A DNA stretch of 11,786 nucleotides from Patescibacteria group bacterium (GTDB lineage: Bacteria > Patescibacteriota > Minisyncoccia > Minisyncoccales > JAHIOY01): NCBI GenBank assembly GCA_018894495.1, contig JAHIOY010000106.1:1-11786 (forward strand). Reading direction: 5' to 3'. Made by a program: the position numbers and the translations under genes. Shown here piece by piece: positions 1 through 6,529 of this stretch (position 1 is its first letter; every line of letters begins with the position of its first letter). The notes under the pieces were generated by a model that was not told the origin of the DNA, did no database searches, and saw only the letters and a list, made by a program, of their open reading frames with translations.

Positions 1-1712
1 CTTTCAATAAAGGCTTTCAAATTGTTCACACAATTTTTGACTTCTTGATCCAGCGAATTTATATCGGTCAATTCATCAAACTTTTTTACCAACCTTTGAA
101 ACTTGTTGTCGCCGGTTATTCCAAGTTTTGCTTCAAAACTTGTTGAAAATTTTGTTTTCTTTCCGTCTTGGACATTATTTTCTATCGCCGTATTTTCATT
201 TGTCGGTTCATCAACAGTCGCTTTGTCGTTATCAAAAACCGTAAAATAATCAATGCCAAAAACTTTACATATCATTTGATAATTTTTGATTTTTGTTTTA
301 CCCCACGCTGGAATTATTGAAACAGAAAAATTTTCAACATCACAGCCGGAAAGTTTCAAAAGTTTCGGTAGGCCGTATTTTTCCGAAGGCCCTTCAACCA
401 AAATACATTTTTTGGCAAAAAACAATTCAAGATTTTCGCGCAAAATCGTGCTAATATGCAGATTTTTTGTTGCGTAGTCGTCGAGATAATCGGCTCTCAT
501 TCCAATTTGCCCATCAGTTGCCGCAATTTGTTCTCGTAAAACTTCTTCTTTCGGAAAAATTTGAAAATCGGCTATTGCTCGGATTTGCTTCCAGTTTTTC
601 AGCGAAATAAAATTTTCAGATTGAGTGGAATAAACAAATTGCAAGTCAGTTCGTTTGGTAAAAACACCATACATTTTCTTTTGCCAATCGCTGTGCAAAT
701 GGAGTTCCGGCTCATCAATAATCAAAACTATCGGGATTTTCTCTTGGTCTGCGACATATGCAAAAAGAGCATAAGCAATCAGTATGTTAAAGCCAGAGCC
801 GAGATTGTCGGGTAAAAGTAATTTATTGCCTTCCTTTTTTGCGACAAAGGCCGACTTGTAGGGTTGGTCAGTATCTATAAAATCAATTTGAAAATTTTTG
901 TCACCACTACAAATCGCTTTTACCTTTTCATTTATCCCGTTGATTAAAACGCTTTTTTCGTCAACTATGCCGCGTAAAGAACCAGCAAGCGTGTCATACT
1001 CGCTTGAAATTGTATTTTCGCTACCAGATTGCTTTTTCTTATATTTCCAATGCAGATCGGTCAATACTTTCGCTATCAGCGAATAATTGCCGGAGACATC
1101 GTCTTCACGATCTTTAGTCAGATAATATGCTTTTGGGCATTTTGTCAGACGATTTGGATTGTAGGTAAGTTGATAATTCATAACTTTTGCGTTTCGCTCC
1201 TGCCCGTTTTTGAGTTTGTAATAAATTGTATAGCCGTCTTTTATCTCGCTGATTTTTGTCGTTTTGCGGGCTTTTTCATCTCCATCGTAAATACTTTGGT
1301 CTATATCCCCGACGATGGGGATAACCACTTTATCAATCCGAAAAGGATTGTCTAGTACTTTTTCCGCTTTTTCTCGCCGTTTAATTGTAAGTTGAATTTT
1401 ACTGCAAGGGATAATAATTGTTTCAAGTTGGTTTGTGCTTGAGCGTACATCAAGCATTGCAAAAAATGGCTTTTCAGTTTCGCCTTCAATTAAAATCTCG
1501 TCTTTTATTTCTTTTGCTCCGCTATTAAAATCTTTCTCGCTAATCCTTGTCGGTAAATAATCCGACCCAATCAAAAAATTTAGGGCTTCCAAAATGGCAG
1601 TTTTACCGCTTCCGTTCCTGCCGATAAAAGCAGTAAAGCCCTCATTTAGTTCAATCGTTGTCCCTTTTCCAAAACAGCGAAAATTTTTGATTGTCAGAGA
1701 TTTTATAAACAT
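1..1712 (-). CDS. OLD-family ATP-dependent endonuclease (AAA ATPase + Toprim), 3' end beyond window
   Basis: The frame is open from the ATG at 1712 to the left edge (about 570 codons), so the C-terminus is missing. The order of motifs is that of OLD nucleases: an SMC/RecF-like N-terminus, Walker A GRNGSGKT at about residues 31-38, a signature-like LGSGFN near 304, Walker B VLIIDEPELHLH near 329-340, an STQSEN switch near 362, then a Toprim domain with CILVEGPSEK (catalytic Glu near 440) and a DND acidic pair near 494-496. Known family members use ATP to control a metal-dependent DNA-cleaving Toprim domain and act in phage defence, alone or with a UvrD-like helicase (Gabija GajA type). It follows the candidate restriction endonuclease by 60 nt with no promoter seen, so it is probably the last visible gene of the lexA-led operon. 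No Shine-Dalgarno precedes the ATG. Whether a helicase follows cannot be seen. Confidence 0.88.
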   Translation of the reverse strand, partial: MFIKSLTIKNFRCFGKGTTIELNEGFTAFIGRNGSGKTAILEALNFLIGSDYLPTRISEKDFNSGAKEIKDEILIEGETEKPFFAMLDVRSSTNQLETIIIPCSKIQLTIKRREKAEKVLDNPFRIDKVVIPIVGDIDQSIYDGDEKARKTTKISEIKDGYTIYYKLKNGQERNAKVMNYQLTYNPNRLTKCPKAYYLTKDREDDVSGNYSLIAKVLTDLHWKYKKKQSGSENTISSEYDTLAGSLRGIVDEKSVLINGINEKVKAICSGDKNFQIDFIDTDQPYKSAFVAKKEGNKLLLPDNLGSGFNILIAYALFAYVADQEKIPIVLIIDEPELHLHSDWQKKMYGVFTKRTDLQFVYSTQSENFISLKNWKQIRAIADFQIFPKEEVLREQIAATDGQIGMRADYLDDYATKNLHISTILRENLELFFAKKCILVEGPSEKYGLPKLLKLSGCDVENFSVSIIPAWGKTKIKNYQMICKVFGIDYFTVFDNDKATVDEPTNENTAIENNVQDGKKTKFSTSFEAKLGITGDNKFQRLVKKFDELTDINSLDQEVKNCVNNLKAFIE

Positions 1713-1772
1713 AACTATATTTTACTTAAAACATCGGTGATTTTTTGCTCTATTATTTCAATAGCTGAATTA

Positions 1773-3164
1773 TTAACTCCAAAAATCTAAGAGGTTCTTA
1801 ATTGCTTCCTTAAATAATGCTGGGGCTTTTATGCCTAAAACAAGGTCGCCGTTTTCGTTGAGTAAAAATCCGACCTCAATTTCAATGACTTTCTTCTCTG
1901 TTCCGCCATATAAAACAACCGTGCGAATAATTTTGTATTTTGGATAATATTTTTTGATATAGGTTTTCTCTATATCGCCGAAACTTTTTAATTCCTTAAT
2001 TCCATTTTGACGGAACTGATATTTTTTACCCTCAATATTGATAACCTCGCTTCTTCCGAAATCAATCAAAATTAAATCGGGGATGCTAATTATTTTATTT
2101 TTATTGCCGGCTTTATATGCTTTTCTGTCCGAGTATTTTTCAAGTGGAATATGTTTGCCATCGCTCGTTATAAAATAACCCTTTTCGCAACCAGCGTGAT
2201 TTTCAAAAATTGAAAAACTTTTAGTAAAGTTTTCAACAACAAGATGGATAAAAATTGTCCCCAATTTTTCGCCTTCGGTTTCGTATTTCCAGTAATTATC
2301 CTGGTGTTTACTTGCGGGGATTGAAAGACCCTGAATTTTTATATTCAACTTATTGGCAATTTTTATAAATTTATTATCGGCTTGCAGATGTTTTTGTTTC
2401 AGACCGTGTTTTGAGATAACTATTTTGCCGTTCCAGCCCAACTTTCTAATTGCCGCACTGATTAAACTTAATGCTCCGATATTCGGATCGTGAGCAAGTC
2501 CGCCGGATTTGTACAATCTTCCTGAAATTGTTATTTTATCCTCTGCTTTCTTTATTAAAATCGGCACATTGCCTTTATGAGCGCGACGCATTTTCTTTTT
2601 AAAATCAAGAATTTCATTTACCGAATTAAAAGGCGTAAATATCTTTTCATCCAATTTTTTGCCCATAATTTCAACGCCAAGCGTCAGCAATAACTTTGTA
2701 CCAAAAATATAAGTCGCCGTTGGTTTCTCTTTTTGCCCTACCTGTAATTTGTAAAGCATTGTCTTTTTGATTCCGGGATAATAGTTTTCAATAAACACAA
2801 ACTTTGAGGCGCGCTGATACACGCCAGTGTTTCGGCTTTCTTTATCATCGGTTTTTGTTTCTTCAATAGCGTAAAGTGGCGTATCTTTTTGCGTTGGCTG
2901 TTTTTCTTGATAGAAAACAAGAAAATCAACGAAGCTGGAAAAACCGCTTACAGATTTTATAAAAACCCTCTTAATTTTATTGCAACGAAAACCGACAACC
3001 TCATACAAAAACGTAAATCTACCATTCTCTAAAATCGGTAAAATGCGAATAGTGTCAATAAAACAAGCGAATTTATTGTCTTTCGCGAATATCGTTAAAA
3101 TATTTGCAATAACTTCTCGTTTTGGTCTTTCTTCGGTTAAAATCCAAAGATTGCTGTTTTTCAT
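1773..3164 (-). CDS. Candidate type II restriction endonuclease (PD-(D/E)XK-like)
   Basis: This 463-residue protein begins 4 nt after the stop of the methyltransferase gene, the tight pairing typical of restriction-modification. I do not recognise a named family. Near the C-terminus, residues 361-380 read IPDLILID then INIEGKK, giving Pro362-Asp363 followed by Glu378-X-Lys380, the spacing of a PD-(D/E)XK nuclease site within predicted beta strands. A second acidic patch, EETKTDD at 101-107 followed by SRNTGVYQR, could instead be part of an active site. There is no signal peptide and no membrane segment. Positively charged stretches throughout suit DNA binding. From position, size and motif I infer the cognate endonuclease of the neighbouring two-domain methyltransferase, possibly recognising an asymmetric site. 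The alternative is an unrelated defence protein. Confidence 0.65.
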   Translation of the reverse strand: MKNSNLWILTEERPKREVIANILTIFAKDNKFACFIDTIRILPILENGRFTFLYEVVGFRCNKIKRVFIKSVSGFSSFVDFLVFYQEKQPTQKDTPLYAIEETKTDDKESRNTGVYQRASKFVFIENYYPGIKKTMLYKLQVGQKEKPTATYIFGTKLLLTLGVEIMGKKLDEKIFTPFNSVNEILDFKKKMRRAHKGNVPILIKKAEDKITISGRLYKSGGLAHDPNIGALSLISAAIRKLGWNGKIVISKHGLKQKHLQADNKFIKIANKLNIKIQGLSIPASKHQDNYWKYETEGEKLGTIFIHLVVENFTKSFSIFENHAGCEKGYFITSDGKHIPLEKYSDRKAYKAGNKNKIISIPDLILIDFGRSEVINIEGKKYQFRQNGIKELKSFGDIEKTYIKKYYPKYKIIRTVVLYGGTEKKVIEIEVGFLLNENGDLVLGIKAPALFKEAIKNLLDFWS

Positions 3165-3168
3165 AAAA

Positions 3169-5055
3169 TCATTTTTCTTTACGAAATATCATAATAAATT
3201 GATGAAATTGATTTGCTACGAAAGCGTGTGGATATCCGAACGGATAAAGTTTTTGCGTTGCGTCATACCAAATTTTATAACCCCTAAAGGATATGTTCGG
3301 AATTTCAAGTAATTTATCGGCAATTGAACAATGCAACATATTGTGGCCATCTCCGTTTGGCTGTAAATCTTTTACAAAAACAGCGATGTATCCTTTTGGC
3401 TTCAGATATTCTGCCGATTTTGCGATTATTTCTTTTAACGATTCAAGAAACTTTTCTCGCTCCATATTTCCCAAATCAGTTTCGTAATTTGTAAATGGAG
3501 TAGCGACAGCAACGCCGATTTTCTTTTTTTTCTGCCCTGTTCTTTTCTTGCTTAACATTTCGCCGTAGGGCGGATCAGTGAGAATAAAATCAACTTGTGT
3601 ATTTTTAGGCAATAATTTTTCAATTTCAAAAGAATTGCCGATAATTGCGGTTTGTTCAGTAATGCCAAGTTCTTTGCAAACCTTTTTGTATAAATCAATA
3701 TACTCTTTTGACAAATCTACGCCGATACCTTTTCTCTTGGATAAAGAACAAGCAATGAGCGTGCCGCCAACTCCCATAAAGGGGTCAAGCACTGTTTGGC
3801 CTTCTTTTGTAAAGAAATCAACAAATTTTTTCATCAATTGCGGCGGCTTCGGCGAAGGATGTTTGCCTCGTAAATGATGGGCGAAGCCGTCCGCGCCTTT
3901 CGTTGAATAATGCGTAACTTCAACAGAATTTAAAAAATAAATCCACTCTGAACCGCTCAAATCATTGAGTTTATTATTCTTATTTATCCTCTTGAGATAA
4001 TAGATTTTTTCTTTTACTCCGTCTTTCTGATCGCCGTTACTATTGCTTTTATATCTTTGATAATCCTGTTCTGTCACTTCGGTTTTCCCGGCATTATTAA
4101 ATAGTTTCAGTATTTCGTTTTCCGACATAATGCCGTCGTCATTGTAGCTCAAAATCAAATGCTTAAAATTGCCCTTTTTAATAATTTCACCAAGCGCTTT
4201 TATGCCAGATTTTGAATTACAAAATTCGGATTTTTGCTCTTCATAATTCCTCATTCCGGTAATGCCTTTAATTCCGGGATTGTCCCATTTTGCGATTGTT
4301 TCCAAAATATGATAGTTCGGCGCATATTGCCGCTCATTGTAGGGCGGGTCAAGATATAAAATATCAATACCTTTTATTTGGTCAAAAACATTTAAGCCAT
4401 TGATATTAAAAACCTTGTGCGTCTCGTCGCTCTTGATAATTTCTGGCACTTCAAGTGTTAGATTCTTGAATGCTCGTTTGTCCCACTCTTTGAGAAAAGC
4501 GGAATAAGTCCCGCTGATATTTGCGACAAATGGCACCGCTTCAATAAGAGCGCAGAGTAAGAAAAAATACTCTTGCTCATTGAGTAAGTTTGTTTTTTCC
4601 CATTCCTCAATTTTTTCTCGTATCGCGTCAATGCGTTTAGAATTTTCGCCTGTAAAATATTTACGAGAATAAGTTTGTCCCTGTGTTCCTTCGGGGGAAT
4701 AATTTTTATAAATAAATCCTTCAATTCCTTCCAAATTATTAAGGTATTTAATTATTTCTTTTGCATTTTGGCTGTCACTGGTAAAAAGCGTTTCCTCAAC
4801 AGGATCAATTTTTAAGCATTTTAATAATTTCGCAAATTTAGGATATTGATTTTGTTCAATATAAACTTTTTGCAGAACATAAGAGAAATATAAAAGGTCG
4901 GATGAAATAATTTTATAGCCGAGTTTCTTAAAATGTTTGGCAACGCTTCCTGTTCCGGCAAAAAGATCGCAAAAGGTATTGCCCCTTATGTCTTTTTGCT
5001 TGACAAAGGTTTCTATAAAACCAAGTAAGTTTTCTTTACAACCGATAAATCTCAT
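3169..5055 (-). CDS. Two-domain DNA methyltransferase (adenine-N6 D12 domain plus second amino-methyltransferase domain)
   Basis: This 628-residue protein carries two complete methyltransferase cores. The first (about 1-350) is of the D12/Dam alpha class: MRFIGCKENLL (motif X), DLFAGTGS at 30-37 (SAM binding), SSD at 51-53, and catalytic LDPPYNERQY from 235. The second (about 370-628) has HPSPKPPQL near 399, DPFMGVGG at 424-431, GVD near 446 and catalytic TDPPYG at 493-498, so both halves keep their SAM and DPPY motifs. In known systems such as M.FokI, two fused domains methylate the two different strands of a non-palindromic site, which suggests a type IIS-like specificity here. The second domain places motif I before DPPY with little between, so it is not a duplicate of the first. 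It starts 8 nt after lexA stops, without a Shine-Dalgarno. The recognition sequence cannot be read from the protein. Confidence 0.88.
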   Translation of the reverse strand: MRFIGCKENLLGFIETFVKQKDIRGNTFCDLFAGTGSVAKHFKKLGYKIISSDLLYFSYVLQKVYIEQNQYPKFAKLLKCLKIDPVEETLFTSDSQNAKEIIKYLNNLEGIEGFIYKNYSPEGTQGQTYSRKYFTGENSKRIDAIREKIEEWEKTNLLNEQEYFFLLCALIEAVPFVANISGTYSAFLKEWDKRAFKNLTLEVPEIIKSDETHKVFNINGLNVFDQIKGIDILYLDPPYNERQYAPNYHILETIAKWDNPGIKGITGMRNYEEQKSEFCNSKSGIKALGEIIKKGNFKHLILSYNDDGIMSENEILKLFNNAGKTEVTEQDYQRYKSNSNGDQKDGVKEKIYYLKRINKNNKLNDLSGSEWIYFLNSVEVTHYSTKGADGFAHHLRGKHPSPKPPQLMKKFVDFFTKEGQTVLDPFMGVGGTLIACSLSKRKGIGVDLSKEYIDLYKKVCKELGITEQTAIIGNSFEIEKLLPKNTQVDFILTDPPYGEMLSKKRTGQKKKKIGVAVATPFTNYETDLGNMEREKFLESLKEIIAKSAEYLKPKGYIAVFVKDLQPNGDGHNMLHCSIADKLLEIPNISFRGYKIWYDATQKLYPFGYPHAFVANQFHQFIMIFRKEK

Positions 5056-5063
5056 TTTATTTT

Positions 5064-5678
5064 TTACAATTTTTTAACCATTTTGCCAATTATTTCCATT
5101 TCGTCGGTAAATAAAATAATGGGGTATTTCGGGTTTTCTGGTTTTAGAAATTTGTATGGTGGCTTATTTTGCGAGATAAAACGTTTAATTGTAGTTCCGT
5201 CCGGGGTCTGGGCTAAGACAATGTCGCCAGAAATAAATTCTTTTGTTTTTTTAAATAAAATCAAGTCCCCATCTTCAATATTAGCATCAATCATTGAGTT
5301 GCCCATAACGCGAACAATCATCACGTCATCGGCAATGGTCTCAACATCTTTTGATAATGGCTGCCAAGCGTCAACTTCTTCGATGGCTTCAATAAAACCG
5401 CCTGCGGAAGTCGCGCCAACGAGCGGCGCTAAGGGCTGCGCGCTGAGCGCCCTATATCCCTTTTTAAGAATTTTAATACCCCGAGCAGAACCTTCCTCCC
5501 TATTAATAAAATTGTTTTTTTCTAAAATAGAAAAAATATCTAAAAGCGATTGATTTGAGGATATGTTTAGTTTTTCTTTTAATTCGCTAAAAGAAGGCGG
5601 AAAACCGGCGGTGATTAAATTATTGTAAATAATTTTTAAAACCTCTTTTTGTCTTTTAGTTATAGGTTTATTTTGCAT
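5064..5678 (-). CDS. lexA: LexA repressor (self-cleaving SOS regulator)
   Basis: This 204-residue protein matches LexA along its full length. The N-terminal winged helix (about 1-70) has TKRQKEVLKII, GFPPSFSELKEKLNIS and a wing ending EGSARGIKIL. The S24 peptidase half has the cleavage bond in ATSAGGF (Ala92-Gly93), the nucleophile in GNSMIDANIEDGD (Ser128) and the general base in TTIKRF (Lys165). LexA represses SOS genes as a dimer and is cleaved when RecA filaments form on damaged DNA. The ATG at 5678 sits 8 nt after a good -10, so the mRNA is probably leaderless. An 18-bp dyad between -35 and -10 is the likely autoregulatory operator. The gene heads a compact operon with restriction-modification and OLD genes. 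A GC-rich patch covers the linker and cleavage region. It could be the housekeeping LexA or a dedicated defence regulator. Confidence 0.95.
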   Translation of the reverse strand: MQNKPITKRQKEVLKIIYNNLITAGFPPSFSELKEKLNISSNQSLLDIFSILEKNNFINREEGSARGIKILKKGYRALSAQPLAPLVGATSAGGFIEAIEEVDAWQPLSKDVETIADDVMIVRVMGNSMIDANIEDGDLILFKKTKEFISGDIVLAQTPDGTTIKRFISQNKPPYKFLKPENPKYPIILFTDEMEIIGKMVKKL

Positions 5679-5686
5679 ATTATAAT

Positions 5687-5716
5687 ATAATACCCGACCA
5701 AATGGTCGGGTGTCAA
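5687..5716 (-). promoter_or_regulatory. Promoter of lexA
   Basis: Read on the minus strand, TTGACA (5716-5711) and TATTAT (5692-5687) are separated by 18 nt. Only 8 nt separate the -10 from the ATG at 5678, so transcription should start at or within a base or two of the start codon, giving a leaderless mRNA. The -35 is a perfect sigma-70 consensus. Confidence 0.8.
5692..5711. promoter_or_regulatory. Candidate LexA operator (perfect dyad in promoter spacer)
   Basis: CCCGACCATTTGGTCGGG fills exactly the space between -35 and -10 of lexA; counting the flanking A/T pair, the arms are 9 bp around a 2-nt centre. A repressor bound here would block RNA polymerase, and LexA normally represses itself. 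The motif is not the E. coli or Bacillus SOS box. It could instead be one of the dispersed palindromes of this genome. I saw no second copy in the window. Confidence 0.6.
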
Positions 5717-5777
5717 TAGCATGAACTGTGGATAACCTTCCGTCTATTCAATTTAAACAAAAAGATGATGTTGGATA

Positions 5778-6029
5778 TTAAAGCCCAATTTTCTTGGCGA
5801 TGCCCTGTATTGCCTCAAGGCAAATTTCTACAAATTTTTCAAGAGGAATGTTCAATCCGTCCGGCTTGCCGCACATTGAAACTTCTTCGCGGCGGGTGCC
5901 TGAGGCGAATTTTGGTTCTTTGAGAAATTTTTTTAAGACCGATGAGATTTTAACATCGGCTAATTTTTTTGAAGGATATATCAATGCAACGGCGACAATT
6001 TCTAAATATTTTTCTCTGTTATTTAACAT
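5778..6029 (-). CDS. Small hypothetical protein (83 aa)
   Basis: I do not recognise this 83-residue protein. It is soluble-looking, with no signal peptide or membrane segment; it has a helical N-terminal half, then RREEVSMCGKPDGLNIPLEKFVEICLEAIQGIAKKIGL-like amphipathic helices at the C-terminus, and a single Cys. It starts 53 nt after the YjbQ stop, downstream of a 27-bp perfect palindrome, and ends 99 nt before lexA on the same strand. No clear Shine-Dalgarno is present. The opposite strand holds a longer open frame (5794-6171), but that frame overlaps yjbQ and looks like a shadow. The composition and helical pattern make this strand the better choice. Confidence 0.5.
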   Translation of the reverse strand: MLNNREKYLEIVAVALIYPSKKLADVKISSVLKKFLKEPKFASGTRREEVSMCGKPDGLNIPLEKFVEICLEAIQGIAKKIGL

Positions 6030-6052
6030 AATAAAAAATACGCGGGAAGTTA

Positions 6053-6079
6053 AATCAACGAGAACAGTTCTCGTTGATT
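6053..6079. repeat. 27-bp perfect palindrome between yjbQ-like gene and small hypothetical gene
   Basis: Two 13-nt arms (AATCAACGAGAAC and its complement) flank a single central base, starting 4 bases past the yjbQ-like stop. As RNA it would form a strong hairpin, but no clean U-run follows, so it is a weak candidate for an intrinsic terminator. It could also be a protein-binding dyad or a dispersed palindrome. Confidence 0.75.
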
Positions 6080-6082
6080 ATG

Positions 6083-6529
6083 TTAACCTTTCAAAATTTT
6101 TACTATTACTTTTCGCCTTCTGGGACCATCAAATTCGGCTAAAAAGATTTGTTGCCAAGTTCCCCGAATGAGATTGCCATTTTCAATTAGCAAAACCCTC
6201 TCCTGTCCGAGCAATCCGGACAGCAAATGAGAATCAGCATTGTCATCAATTAAATTGTGTTTAAATCCTGCCCCGTAGGGTGCTTGCTCTCCTTCGGGGT
6301 TCAAACCAGAAACTAATTTTTCAAATAATTCCAACCAATCCTCTTTCAAATTCTCCTCATTTTCTGTCAGCAAAATCCCGGCCGTTGAATGAGGCGCAAA
6401 CACGAAAACAATTCCTTCTCTCACCCCGCTTTCTACCACGAGATTTTCTATCTCCCCAGTAATATCAATTAACTGATACCTTTCTTTACTTGAAATACTA
6501 ATTTCTTTCATCATCTCGTTAAAGCCCAT
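6083..6529 (-). CDS. YjbQ / UPF0047 family protein
   Basis: The family signatures are all present: FAPHSTAGILLTENE, then NLIDDNADSHLLSGLLG, IENGNLIRGTWQQIFLAEFDGPRRRKV. These include the conserved His, Asp/Asn and Glu residues that line the family's pocket. UPF0047 proteins are small cytosolic enzymes of uncertain role; the E. coli member has weak thiamine-phosphate synthase activity and the group is often labelled secondary thiamine-phosphate synthase. I chose the ATG at 6529, which overlaps the end of the CBS gene by 11 nt and suggests translational coupling. Family similarity really begins at MKEISISSKE, so the ATG at 6514 or 6511 is also possible, while a TTG at 6547 is less likely. No thiamine gene is nearby, so context does not support a thiamine role. 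Confidence 0.88.
   Translation of the reverse strand: MGFNEMMKEISISSKERYQLIDITGEIENLVVESGVREGIVFVFAPHSTAGILLTENEENLKEDWLELFEKLVSGLNPEGEQAPYGAGFKHNLIDDNADSHLLSGLLGQERVLLIENGNLIRGTWQQIFLAEFDGPRRRKVIVKILKG

Noticed and set aside
1..1712. Calling the OLD gene Gabija GajA
   Set aside because: OLD proteins occur in several systems and no GajB-like helicase is visible; the gene is cut by the left edge.
1713..1780. Short open stretch reading NNSAIEIIEQKITDVLSKI between the endonuclease and OLD genes
   Set aside because: It has no start codon after an in-frame stop and only about 20 codons; it could be a frameshifted endonuclease tail, but nothing supports this.
5083..5553. Plus-strand open frame of 156 codons
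   Set aside because: It is antisense to lexA, whose motifs are complete; the frame is a codon-bias shadow.
5794..6171. Plus-strand open frame of 125 codons
   Set aside because: It lies opposite the small hypothetical gene and the end of the well-supported yjbQ-like gene, has no family resemblance, and every secure gene here is on the minus strand.
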